Below are positions 17,315 through 25,783 of a DNA stretch of 36,473 nt, piece after piece; the first letter of the stretch is position 1, and every line of letters begins with the position of its first letter. The DNA is taken from assembly GCF_003696215.1 (NCBI RefSeq), contig NZ_RFFG01000081.1:1-36473 (forward strand), given 5' to 3'. Source of the DNA: Actinomadura harenae. GTDB lineage: Bacteria; Actinomycetota; Actinomycetes; Streptosporangiales; Streptosporangiaceae. Under the pieces are notes generated by a model. It worked only from the letters and a program-made list of their open reading frames with translations. It did not search any database and had not been told where the DNA came from. A program made the translations under genes and the position numbers.

Positions 17315-18508
17315 GTGTCTCGCCGCCTGTTCACCTCCGAGTCCGTCACCGAGGGGCACCCGGACAAGATCGCGGACCAGATCAGTGACGCCATCCTGGA
17401 CGCGATGCTCAAGGACGACCCGTCCTCCCGGGTCGCCGTGGAGACGATGATCACCACCGGTCAGGTGCACGTGGCCGGTGAGGTCACCACCGAGACCTAC
17501 GTCGACATCCCCGGCGTGATCCGGGAGAAGATCCTCGAGATCGGCTACGACTCGTCCAAGAAGGGCTTCGACGGCCACTCCTGCGGCGTGTCGGTCTCCA
17601 TCGGCGCGCAGTCGCCCGACATCGCGCAGGGCGTCGACGACGCCTACGAGTCGCGCGAGGAGGGCCTCCAGGACGACCTGGACCGGCAGGGCGCGGGCGA
17701 CCAGGGCCTGATGTTCGGTTACGCCAGCAACGAGACCCCCGAGCTCATGCCGCTGCCGATCACCATCGCGCACCGGCTGTCGCACCGCCTGTCGGCGGTC
17801 CGCAAGGGCGGTGTGGTCCCCTACCTCCGTCCCGACGGCAAGACCCAGGTCACCATCGAGTACGACGGCGACCGCGCCGTCCGGCTCGACACGGTGGTCG
17901 TGTCGTCCCAGCACGCTCCGGACATCGACCTCAAGGAGCTGCTGACCCCGGACGTCAAGGAGCACGTCGTCGACCCGGTGCTCGCCGAGTTCGACATCGA
18001 CACCACCGGTTACCGGCTGCTGGTCAACCCGACCGGGCGGTTCGAGATCGGCGGCCCGATGGGCGACGCGGGCCTGACCGGCCGCAAGATCATCGTCGAC
18101 ACCTACGGCGGCATGGCCCGCCACGGCGGCGGCGCCTTCTCCGGCAAGGACCCGTCCAAGGTCGACCGCTCCGCCGCGTACGCGATGCGCTGGGTCGCCA
18201 AGAACATCGTCGCGGCCGAGCTCGCGGACCGCGCCGAGGTCCAGGTCGCCTACGCGATCGGCAAGGCCCAGCCCGTCGGCGTCTTCGTCGAGACCTTCGG
18301 CACCGAGAAGGTCGCCGTCGAGAAGATCCAGCTGGCCGTCACCGAGGTCTTCGACCTCCGCCCGGCCGCGATCGTCCGCGACCTGGACCTGCTCCGCCCG
18401 ATCTACTCCCAGACCGCCGCGTACGGCCACTTCGGCCGTCCGGAGCCCGACTTCTCCTGGGAGCGCACCGACCGCGCCGAGGCCCTCGCCAAGCACGCCG
18501 GCCTCTGA
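17315..18508 (+). CDS. metK: S-adenosylmethionine synthetase
   Basis: A 397-residue protein of standard length that makes S-adenosylmethionine from methionine and ATP. Conserved blocks are all present: FTSESVTEGHPDKIADQISD near the N-terminus (methionine/ATP site), GAGDQGLMFGYA (about 128-139), the flexible region and metal-binding Asp residues, and the signature GGGAFSGKDPSKVDRSAAY (about 270-288). GTG 17315 has AAGGAG ten bases upstream. It stands alone between the coaBC hairpin and a strong terminator, so it is probably transcribed as a single gene. Confidence 0.98.
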   Translation: MSRRLFTSESVTEGHPDKIADQISDAILDAMLKDDPSSRVAVETMITTGQVHVAGEVTTETYVDIPGVIREKILEIGYDSSKKGFDGHSCGVSVSIGAQSPDIAQGVDDAYESREEGLQDDLDRQGAGDQGLMFGYASNETPELMPLPITIAHRLSHRLSAVRKGGVVPYLRPDGKTQVTIEYDGDRAVRLDTVVVSSQHAPDIDLKELLTPDVKEHVVDPVLAEFDIDTTGYRLLVNPTGRFEIGGPMGDAGLTGRKIIVDTYGGMARHGGGAFSGKDPSKVDRSAAYAMRWVAKNIVAAELADRAEVQVAYAIGKAQPVGVFVETFGTEKVAVEKIQLAVTEVFDLRPAAIVRDLDLLRPIYSQTAAYGHFGRPEPDFSWERTDRAEALAKHAGL

Positions 18509-18521
18509 CCGGTACCCCGTG

Positions 18522-18549
18522 AAAGGCCCCCGCGCCAGCGGGGGCCTTT
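18522..18549. terminator. Bidirectional Rho-independent terminator after metK
   Basis: AAAGGCCCCCGC (18522-18533) and GCGGGGGCCTTT (18538-18549) are perfect 12-bp arms around the loop GCCA, with T-rich sequence at the end in both directions. It lies between the convergent metK and minus-strand membrane gene and can serve both. Confidence 0.92.
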
Positions 18550-18631
18550 CTTCGTATGTCGGGTCGTATGTCGGGGCTGATGCCAGGCGGCCGCTGCCAC
18601 TCGCAGGCGGCGGCCGTAGGTGTGGAGCCGG

Positions 18632-20308
18632 TCACTTACACGCGGTTCCGCGGGGGAGTTCGTAGCGGGCGCCTACGGTGTAGCGGCCCGCGGTGGGGAG
18701 TTTGAGCTCGACGAAGTCCTTGTCGGGGCCGGTCTTGACCTGGGCCAGGCAGGCGCCGTTGCCGGGGCCCTTGACGCTGAGCCAGGGGGAGTGGGCGATG
18801 CGGAGGAGGTAGGTGCCGCTCGACGGGGCGTTCACGACGACCTTGTCGGGGCGGAAGCTCTGGACGTAGGCGGGGCCCTGGACCAGGGGGGTGGGCTCGG
18901 TGACCTGGAAGAGGCGCCAGTTGGCGTCGCGCCAGACCTCGTTGAGGTAGGGCTGGCCCGCGCGGACGAGGACGTCCTCGTTGTGGGAGGACCAGTCGAT
19001 CTCCTGCTCGGGCAGGACGACGTAGTGGACGGCCCACTTGTGGAGCCAGTCGCGGTAGGCGTCGGCCGGGAGGGTCTTCTCGTAGAAGAGGGCGTTGCGC
19101 TCGGCGTCGACCTGGCGGTTCCAGCCGCGGGCGAGGATGACCTGGCGGCTGAGGCCGGACGCCTCCCAGTGGGAGCGCAGCGGGACGACCTCGACGCGGC
19201 CGCGGTCGGCGCCGCGCCGCCGGAGCTGGGTGATCAGGTCGCGGGACTGGGTGGCGGCCTCGGCGGCGGGGGTGGTGTGGATCAGGTCGTCCATGGGCTT
19301 CACGACCTGCCAGACGCCCGTGACGATGAAGGCGACGCAGAGGACGGCGAGCCTGCGGCGGTCGGTGACGCGGCCGACGGCGCAGAGGAGGAAGACGCCG
19401 CCGAAGACCAGGGACATGCGTTCGACGTTGCTGCCGACCGGGGAGGGGATCAGCCAGGTGAGGGTGATCCCGGCGAGGTAGACGGCGGCGCCGATCCGGA
19501 TGAGCCTCCAGTCGCGGGGGGCGCAGAGCAGGAGGGCGATCACGCTGGTGATCGCTGGGAGGACGATCGCGGCGAGCGAGATCGGCTGGACGCCCGTGAA
19601 GGGGAACAGCAGGGTGGTCGTCCCGACGACCAGGGGCATGCCGAGGCAGATCGCGATGCCCGCGCGGCGGCGTCCGGTGAGGAACATCGCGGCGCCGATG
19701 ACCAGCAGGAACAGTCCGGCGACGGGGCTGGCGAAGGTCGCGAGGAGGCCGAAGCCGACCATGCCGGAGGCACGCAGGAACGGGGTTCCGCGGGCGGTGA
19801 AGGCGCACATGACGGCGCCGAGGGCGAACAGCAGGCCGAGGCCGAAGGTGGTGCGCCCGGACGCCGAGTTGCAGGAGATCGCGAAGGCGGCCCAGACGGC
19901 GGCGGGCAGCGCGACGGGGGCCCGGAACCGGACCAGCATCATCGCGGAGAGCGTCGCGGACAGGGTGCCGCTGATCACCGCGACCGTCCGGATCCCGAAC
20001 CAGGCCATGAGGAACGGCGAGATCACGCTGTACGACGCGACGTGGATGCCGCCGTACCAGCCCAGGTTGTAGGCGGCCCACGGGTAGTGCCCGACGAAGT
20101 GCGTCCAGGCGGCCTGGGCGGCGAGGTCGCCGCCCTCGGTGGCCAGGAACAGCGCCCAGACCATGTGCAGGACGAACGCCACGACGGTCGCGGCGACGAC
20201 GGGGTTGCGCGGGTTCGCCCAGCGCCGCCAGCGCGGCCCGGGTACGGGCGGCGTCGAGGGGGCGGCGGGGGCGGAGCCCACCCGCGCGGAGGCCGATGCG
20301 GTGGTCAA
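18632..20308 (-). CDS. Multi-pass membrane protein with extracytoplasmic C-terminal domain, unknown function
   Basis: A 558-residue protein. A short Pro-rich cytoplasmic N-terminus (1-30) is followed by roughly ten to twelve hydrophobic segments between about 36 and 345 (for example VVAATVVAFVLHMVWALFLA and MVGFGLLATFASPVAGLFLL), and then a soluble domain of about 210 residues (WQVVKPMDDLIH to the end) with several Trp/Tyr/Arg motifs. The layout resembles GT-C glycosyltransferases and the related membrane proteins annotated as PTPS-related; no catalytic residue can be assigned. The start is read as TTG 20308 with a weak site; GTG 20281 is an alternative. It is convergent with metK and divergent from priA and sits between genes that I recall as neighbours in Streptomyces, which suggests a lineage-specific insertion. 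Confidence 0.7.
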   Translation of the reverse strand: MTTASASARVGSAPAAPSTPPVPGPRWRRWANPRNPVVAATVVAFVLHMVWALFLATEGGDLAAQAAWTHFVGHYPWAAYNLGWYGGIHVASYSVISPFLMAWFGIRTVAVISGTLSATLSAMMLVRFRAPVALPAAVWAAFAISCNSASGRTTFGLGLLFALGAVMCAFTARGTPFLRASGMVGFGLLATFASPVAGLFLLVIGAAMFLTGRRRAGIAICLGMPLVVGTTTLLFPFTGVQPISLAAIVLPAITSVIALLLCAPRDWRLIRIGAAVYLAGITLTWLIPSPVGSNVERMSLVFGGVFLLCAVGRVTDRRRLAVLCVAFIVTGVWQVVKPMDDLIHTTPAAEAATQSRDLITQLRRRGADRGRVEVVPLRSHWEASGLSRQVILARGWNRQVDAERNALFYEKTLPADAYRDWLHKWAVHYVVLPEQEIDWSSHNEDVLVRAGQPYLNEVWRDANWRLFQVTEPTPLVQGPAYVQSFRPDKVVVNAPSSGTYLLRIAHSPWLSVKGPGNGACLAQVKTGPDKDFVELKLPTAGRYTVGARYELPRGTACK

Positions 20309-20446
20309 CGCTGCCTACAGGATCCGGAGGGACGGTCTGGGCCCGGGGGGCACCGGCCAATGATCCACCGATCCCCGAATGAGTTCAAACCGGTCACGGA
20401 CGGTTCCACGGGACTGGCGCACCCCCTGGTCTGGTAGGACGAACGT

Positions 20447-22597
20447 GTGAGCAACGACGGTGGGGACTCCGGGCTGATCCCGGGACTGGACGTGATTCCG
20501 GACGCCCCCGGCGGGACGACGGTACCGCCCGGGACGTCCGTCGCGCCCGGAAAGTCCCCCCGGCGGGCCGGGACGCAGGGCAAAGGCGGGGTCAAAGCGG
20601 CGTCCGGGAACGGTGTGGGGAAGGCGGCGAAGAAGGGCGCGCGGGTCCCCGCCGGGCACCTCCCTGTGGCCCGGGTCGCGGTCGACATGTCGCTTCCCCA
20701 TCTGGACCGGCCCTTCGACTACCTCGTACCCAACGAACTCGACGACAAGGCCGTGCCAGGGTGTCGGATTCGTGTGCGTTTCGCCGGTCAGCTCGTGGAC
20801 GGCCTCCTGCTCGACCGCGTCCGGGAGAGCGATCACGAGGGGCGGCTGTCGTTCCTGGAGCGGGTGACCTCGCCCGAGGCCGTCCTGGCCCCGGAGATCG
20901 CGGCCCTGGCCCGGGAGGTGGCCGACCGGTACGCGGGGACGCTCGCCGACGTGCTGCGGCTGGCGATCCCGCCCCGGCACGCCAAGGCGGAGGGCGAGCC
21001 GCCTCGGGAGCCCGCCACGGCCCCGGAGCCGCCCGACGGTCCCGGGCCCTGGTCGCGGTACCCGGCCGGGCCGTCCTTCCTGGCCGCGCTGGCCGCCGGG
21101 CGGGCCCCACGCGGGGTCTGGACGGCCCTGCCCGGCCCCGAGCGGGTCACGGCGATCGCGCGGGCCGTCCGGACGGCGCTGGCCGCCGGGCGCGGGGCGC
21201 TGGTCGTCCTCGCGGACGGCCGGGACGTGGCCCGCGTGGACGCCGCGCTCACCGGGGAGCTGGGTGAGGGACGCCACGTCGCGCTGACCGCCGATCTCGG
21301 CCCGACCGAGCGGTACCGGCGCTGGCTGGCGATCCGGCGCGGGGCCGTGAAGGCGGTCGCCGGGACGCGGGCGGCGATGTTCGCGCCGGTCCGTGATCTC
21401 GGCCTGGTCGTCCTGTGGGACGACGGGGACGACGTGCACGCCGAGCCGCACGCGCCCTACCCGCATCCGCGCGAGGTGCTGGCGCTGCGCGCACACCGTT
21501 CGCAGGCGGGGGCGCTGATCGGCGGGTACACGCGGACGACCGAGGCGACCGTCCTGGTCGAGACGGGGTGGGCGCACGCCCTGACGGCCGACCGGGAGAC
21601 CGTCCGGGCGGCGATGCCGCGCGTCCGGCCGGTCGGGGACGACTTCGACATGTCCCGGGACGAGGCGGCCCGCGCCGCCCGGCTGCCGCACCTGGCGTTC
21701 GAGACGGCCCGGCGGGCGCTGGAGCACGGCCCGGTGCTGGTCCAGGTGCCCCGGCGCGGGTACCTGCCCGCGCTGTCCTGCCAGCGCTGCCGGACGATGG
21801 CGCACTGCTCGGCCTGCCAGGGACCGCTGGCGCTGACGTCCGCGCACGCCGCGCCGTACTGCCGCTGGTGCGGCCGGATCGCGGGGGACTGGCACTGCCC
21901 CGAATGCGGGTCCTTCCAGCTCAGGGCCGTGGTCGTCGGGGCCCGCCGCACCGCCGAGGAACTCGGCCGGGCGTTCCCCGGCGCGGCCGTCCGGACGTCG
22001 GGGCGCGAGGGCGTCCTCGACGCGGTCGGCCCCGGGAGGGCGCTGGTCGTGTCCACGCCGGGCGCGGAGCCGGTCGCCGAGGACGGGTACGCCGCCGCGC
22101 TCCTGCTGGACGGCTGGGCGCTGCTCGGGCGGGCCGACCTGCGGGCCGCCGAGGAGGGCCTGCGGCGCTGGATGAACGCCGCCGCGCTCGTCCGCCCGGG
22201 CGGGCCGGTCGTGGTCGCCGCCGACGGGTCGCTGCCCGCCGTCCAGGCGCTGCTCCGCTGGGATCCGGTCACCTTCGCCGAGCGGGAGCTGGGCGAGCGC
22301 CGCGAGGCGGGGTTCCCGCCCGCGTTCCGGATGGCGTCGCTGACGGCGGTCCCGGCCGCGATCCGCGAGCTGCTGGCGGACGCGCGCCTGCCCGCGTCCG
22401 CCGAGGTCCTCGGGCCGGTTCCGGTCGCTGAGAAGCCGCAGCCGGGGCAGCCTCCGCGCGAGCGGGCCCTCGTCCGGGTGCCGCGCGGGGACGGCCTGCC
22501 GCTCGCCCGGGAGCTCCAGGCCGGGCAGGGCGTCCGCAGCGCCCGGAAGACGACCGAGTACGTCCGTGTGCAGATGGACCCCCTGGAGCTCATCTGA
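20447..22597 (+). CDS. priA: Actinobacterial PriA-like primosomal protein N' (helicase motifs degenerate)
   Basis: A 716-residue protein. Residues 1-70 are a variable Pro/Gly/Lys-rich tail; the PriA DNA-binding domain begins near VARVAVDMSLPHLDRPFDYLVP (about 75-96). The zinc-binding module is complete, with eight Cys at 445, 448, 454, 457, 472, 475, 484 and 487 in the spacing known from PriA. The helicase part is degenerate: no Walker A GxxGxGKT is visible where expected, and the DEAH box position reads LWDDGDD. This loss is known in actinobacterial PriA, which is presumed to act in replication restart without its own ATPase. GTG 20447 is the first start in frame after the 138-base divergent spacer. 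Confidence 0.9.
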   Translation: MSNDGGDSGLIPGLDVIPDAPGGTTVPPGTSVAPGKSPRRAGTQGKGGVKAASGNGVGKAAKKGARVPAGHLPVARVAVDMSLPHLDRPFDYLVPNELDDKAVPGCRIRVRFAGQLVDGLLLDRVRESDHEGRLSFLERVTSPEAVLAPEIAALAREVADRYAGTLADVLRLAIPPRHAKAEGEPPREPATAPEPPDGPGPWSRYPAGPSFLAALAAGRAPRGVWTALPGPERVTAIARAVRTALAAGRGALVVLADGRDVARVDAALTGELGEGRHVALTADLGPTERYRRWLAIRRGAVKAVAGTRAAMFAPVRDLGLVVLWDDGDDVHAEPHAPYPHPREVLALRAHRSQAGALIGGYTRTTEATVLVETGWAHALTADRETVRAAMPRVRPVGDDFDMSRDEAARAARLPHLAFETARRALEHGPVLVQVPRRGYLPALSCQRCRTMAHCSACQGPLALTSAHAAPYCRWCGRIAGDWHCPECGSFQLRAVVVGARRTAEELGRAFPGAAVRTSGREGVLDAVGPGRALVVSTPGAEPVAEDGYAAALLLDGWALLGRADLRAAEEGLRRWMNAAALVRPGGPVVVAADGSLPAVQALLRWDPVTFAERELGERREAGFPPAFRMASLTAVPAAIRELLADARLPASAEVLGPVPVAEKPQPGQPPRERALVRVPRGDGLPLARELQAGQGVRSARKTTEYVRVQMDPLELI

Positions 22598-22601
22598 GTT
22601 C

Positions 22602-22607
22602 TAGGGT
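22602..22607 (+). promoter_or_regulatory. Candidate leaderless -10 for the gene at 22614
   Basis: TAGGGT ends six bases before GTG 22614 and no ribosome binding site is visible, so a leaderless transcript is plausible. It lies five bases after the priA stop; readthrough from priA is equally possible. Confidence 0.35.
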
Positions 22608-22613
22608 GGCCGC

Positions 22614-24194
22614 GTGAACGATGAGACGTGGGTGCGGGACGTCACGGACCGGCTCGCCACCTGGGCCGATGGGCCGGGCGGCGCTGACCGGGACGTGGAC
22701 GTCGACGGCGCGGAGCTGCTGCTCGACCTCGCGCGCGAGGAACTGGGGCTCACCGGCCCGGACGGGCTGACCCCGGAGACCCTGCGGGCGCTGCTGCTGG
22801 AGGTGTTCCCCGAGACGGTCGTGGCGGAGGCCGGGGAGGTCCCGTCGATCCTCGCGGCGCTGCGGGCCCTGGTCGCCTTCCTGGACGGGACGGGCGCGCT
22901 CCCCGGCGGGCGGGCGGCGGCGCTCGTCGCCGAGCTGGAGGCGGTCACGCCCGCGTTCACCCGGGTCGTCGAGGACGCCGACACCGACGAGCGGCGCGCC
23001 GCCGCCGAGGTGATCGCGGGGATGATGGCCGAGGACGGCGTGGACACCGGCGACGTCGCGGCCGTCGAGCGCTGGGTGGCCGCGTTCGAGGCCCTGCCCG
23101 AGTCCGAGCGGTTCACCCGGACCGAGGACTACCTGCGGCGGGCCGAGGAGCTGGTCGTCCCGCCCGTCCGGCTGGCGTCCGTGGACGAGCTGGCCCGCGC
23201 GGCCCGCGCGTCCGGCCTCCTTCCGTCCGCCGACTCCGCCGACTCCGGCGACTCCGGCGACTCCGGGGGCGGGGACGATGACGCGGCCGTTCTGGAGGCC
23301 TGGCTGACCAGGTTCGACGAGGTCGCGGTGGCCGAGCCGTCCGGGGACGAGGAGGTCGAGGTCGCCGAGCTCGTCCGCGGCGAGCTGACCGGCGTCCTGA
23401 TCCAGCTGTACGAGCAGCGCGAGCCGTCCGCTCCGGACGACCTGACGCGCGTCCTGCTCGATCACGTCGAGGCGGTGTACGAGGTCGGCGACCCGCGGCT
23501 GCTCGCGCGGGCGGTCGCCGAGGCGCTCCGCGAGCAGCTGGGCGAGTTCGCCGCGTGGGGCGTGGTGGCCGAGGCGGGCGGCGGCCTGGAGCTGACCCCG
23601 CTCGGCGTCTGGGGCGTCCGGGAGCTGCTGCTCGCCGACGGCTACCTGGCGCCGGTCGTCGGGGCGCTGGCCGCGGCGTCCGCGGCCGAGCTGGTCGCCG
23701 GGCTCGTCCTGCACCGCCCGGACACCCTGGACGACGAGATCACCGCCTGGCTGGACGGCCGGGACCGGCCGGGCGCCGCCCGCGACCTGATCGCGATCAT
23801 GCGGGACGGCCGTCCGGGCGAGCGGGTGCTGGCCGCCGCCGTCCTGGACCGGCTGGGCGCGGAGGCCGAGCCGCAGGTCCGGGACGCCGTGGACGACCCG
23901 ACCGTCCGGCCGTACGCGGCGCGCTGGCTGACCGGGCACGGCCTGCCCGCGCCGGAGCCCGACCCGGACTGGCTGTTCGTGGACGGCGTCGCCGGGCGCC
24001 TGGAGACCGCTGCCCCCGTCGAGGCCGTGACCGCCCTGCCCGTCCCGGACGACGTGGCCGCGCTGTGGCGCTGCCACCATCCGGCGACCGCCGAGGTGCT
24101 CGGCGCGCTCGGCGACCACCATCCGGACCGGGGGACCGCGAAATCGGCCCGGACCGCCGCCTTCAAGGCGCGGTCGGCCGCCGGGGGATCTTAG
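22614..24194 (+). CDS. Acidic helical protein of unknown function
   Basis: A 526-residue protein that I do not recognise. It is strongly acidic, rich in Ala, Glu, Asp and Val, with no signal peptide, membrane segment, Cys cluster or nucleotide-binding motif. Two helical halves (about 1-200 and 220-526) are joined by a low-complexity Ser/Asp/Gly linker (SADSADSGDSGDSGGGDDD, about 204-222) encoded by repeats of nine bases. The second half includes a winged-helix-like stretch (LELTPLGVWGVRELLLADGY) and HEAT-like helices near the C-terminus. Codon usage matches the neighbours, so it is a real gene. It starts 16 bases after priA and ends shortly before def, so it may belong to that transcription unit. 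The stop TAG overlaps the first of two TAGACT boxes. Confidence 0.75.
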   Translation: MNDETWVRDVTDRLATWADGPGGADRDVDVDGAELLLDLAREELGLTGPDGLTPETLRALLLEVFPETVVAEAGEVPSILAALRALVAFLDGTGALPGGRAAALVAELEAVTPAFTRVVEDADTDERRAAAEVIAGMMAEDGVDTGDVAAVERWVAAFEALPESERFTRTEDYLRRAEELVVPPVRLASVDELARAARASGLLPSADSADSGDSGDSGGGDDDAAVLEAWLTRFDEVAVAEPSGDEEVEVAELVRGELTGVLIQLYEQREPSAPDDLTRVLLDHVEAVYEVGDPRLLARAVAEALREQLGEFAAWGVVAEAGGGLELTPLGVWGVRELLLADGYLAPVVGALAAASAAELVAGLVLHRPDTLDDEITAWLDGRDRPGAARDLIAIMRDGRPGERVLAAAVLDRLGAEAEPQVRDAVDDPTVRPYAARWLTGHGLPAPEPDPDWLFVDGVAGRLETAAPVEAVTALPVPDDVAALWRCHHPATAEVLGALGDHHPDRGTAKSARTAAFKARSAAGGS

Positions 24195-24218
24195 ACTGGA
24201 CGGTTCGTAGACTGGACG
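24192..24218 (+). promoter_or_regulatory. Duplicated TAGACT box before def
   Basis: TAGACTGGACG occurs twice, at 24192-24202 and 24208-24218, with a 16-base period. Each contains a TAnnnT -10. They lie 90-115 bases before the def start and may be tandem promoters for def-fmt-rsmB. No -35 is evident for either. Confidence 0.4.
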
Positions 24219-24308
24219 TGCCGACGGTCCATGACCGCGGCGCGCCCCTGAAGGCGAAATCACGCCCGCCGAACCAAGCCCGCCGAGACCACGACCACGG
24301 AGCCGTCC

Positions 24309-24854
24309 TTGTCCGTCAAGCCCATCCGCCTCTTCGGCGACCCCGTGCTGCGCACCCCTGCCGAGCCGGTCAAGGACTTCGACAAGGAGCTGCGCCGGCT
24401 CGTCAAGGACCTCACCGACACCATGATCGACGCGCCCGGCGCGGGACTGGCCGCGCCGCAGCTCGGCGTGGGCCTGCGGGTGTTCACCTACTACGTCGAC
24501 GACGTCCTCGGCCATCTGATCAACCCGTCCCTGGACCTGTCGGACGAGCAGGAGACCGGCGACGAGGGCTGCCTGTCGCTGCCCGGCCTGGCGTTCCCGA
24601 CGCCGCGCTCGGTGCGGGCCGTCGCCAAGGGCTTCAACCAGCACGGCGAGCCGATCACCGTCGAGGGCACGCACCTGCTGGCCCGCTGCGTCCAGCACGA
24701 GACCGACCACCTGGACGGGATCATCTTCATCGACCGGATGGACGCCGAGCAGCGCAAGGCCGCGATGAAGGCGATCCGGCAGGCCGAGTGGTTCGGCGAC
24801 CCGGTCCCGCAGGTCAAGGTGTCCCCGCACCGCACGGCCGGGAAGGCTCTCTGA
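24309..24854 (+). CDS. def: Peptide deformylase
   Basis: A 181-residue metalloenzyme that removes the formyl group from the N-terminal methionine of new proteins. All three signature motifs are present: GAGLAAPQLGVG (44-55), EGCLSLPG with the metal ligand C88, and QHETDHLDG with H130, E131 and H134. The start is TTG 24309, with GGAG about eight bases upstream; this fits the family's N-terminus and no ATG or GTG lies nearby. fmt follows two bases after its stop, pairing removal and addition of the formyl group in one unit. Confidence 0.95.
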   Translation: MSVKPIRLFGDPVLRTPAEPVKDFDKELRRLVKDLTDTMIDAPGAGLAAPQLGVGLRVFTYYVDDVLGHLINPSLDLSDEQETGDEGCLSLPGLAFPTPRSVRAVAKGFNQHGEPITVEGTHLLARCVQHETDHLDGIIFIDRMDAEQRKAAMKAIRQAEWFGDPVPQVKVSPHRTAGKAL

Positions 24855-24856
24855 CC

Positions 24857-25783
24857 ATGCGCCTCGTCTTCGCCGGCACGCCCGAGACGTCCGTTCCGTC
24901 CCTGCGGGCGCTGCTGGAGTCCTCGCACGAGGTCGCCGCGGTCGTCACCCGTCCCGACGCCCCCGCCGGGCGCGGCCGGAAGCTCGTCCCGAGCCCGGTC
25001 GCGCAGGTCGCCGAGGGGGCCGGGATCGAGATCCTCAGGCCCGCCAAGGCGTCCGACCCCGAGTTCCTGGACCGGCTGCGCGCGATCGCGCCGGACTGCT
25101 GCCCGGTCGTCGCCTACGGCGCGATCCTGCGGCCCGCCGCGCTGGAGATCCCCCGGCACGGCTGGGTGAACCTGCACTTCTCGGTGCTGCCCGCCTGGCG
25201 CGGCGCGGCCCCGGTGCAGCGCGCGATCCTGCACGGGGACGACGTGACCGGCGCGGCCACCTTCCAGATCGAGGAGGGCCTGGACACCGGCCCGGTCTAC
25301 GGGGTGCTCACCGAGCCGATCCTGCCGACCGACACGTCCGGCGACCTGCTCGGACGGCTCGCCGTCGCGGGCGCGAACCTGCTCGTCGACACCATGAGCG
25401 GCATCGAGGCCGGGGTGCTGGAGCCCCGCCCGCAGCCCTCCGAGGGCGTCTCGCACGCCGCCAAGCTCACCCCGGAGGACGCCCGCGTCGAGTGGACGTC
25501 CCCGGCCCTGCACGTCGACCGGCTCGTCCGGGCCTGCACGCCCGCGCCCGGCGCGTGGACGACGTTCCGCGACACCCGGCTGAAGCTGTTCCCCGTCCGG
25601 CCCGTCCCGGACGCCGGGCCGCTGGCGCCCGGAGCCCTGCTCCCGGGCAAGAACCAGGTCCTGGTCGGAACGGCGACGCACCCGGTCGCGCTCGGCGACG
25701 TCCAGCCGCAGGGCAAGCGCCGCATGCCCGCCGCCGACTGGGCGCGCGGGGTCTCTCTCACCGACAAGGACACGCTCGCCTGA
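24857..25783 (+). CDS. fmt: Methionyl-tRNA formyltransferase
   Basis: A 308-residue enzyme that formylates initiator Met-tRNA. The N-terminal catalytic domain begins MRLVFAGTPETSVPSL and carries the hydrolase-type triad N105, H107 (NLHFSVLPAWRGAAP) and D143 (EEGLDTGPV). The C-terminal OB-like tRNA-binding domain is present (about 205-308). ATG 24857 is chosen because the family begins exactly here; the open frame upstream is an overlap with def in another frame. It is two bases after def and its TGA overlaps the rsmB ATG by one base (TGATG). Confidence 0.96.
   Translation: MRLVFAGTPETSVPSLRALLESSHEVAAVVTRPDAPAGRGRKLVPSPVAQVAEGAGIEILRPAKASDPEFLDRLRAIAPDCCPVVAYGAILRPAALEIPRHGWVNLHFSVLPAWRGAAPVQRAILHGDDVTGAATFQIEEGLDTGPVYGVLTEPILPTDTSGDLLGRLAVAGANLLVDTMSGIEAGVLEPRPQPSEGVSHAAKLTPEDARVEWTSPALHVDRLVRACTPAPGAWTTFRDTRLKLFPVRPVPDAGPLAPGALLPGKNQVLVGTATHPVALGDVQPQGKRRMPAADWARGVSLTDKDTLA

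Noticed and set aside
24218..24856. GTG at 24218 as the start of an extended fmt frame
   Set aside because: It would overlap the whole of def in another frame and give an Arg/His/Pro-rich N-terminus foreign to Fmt.
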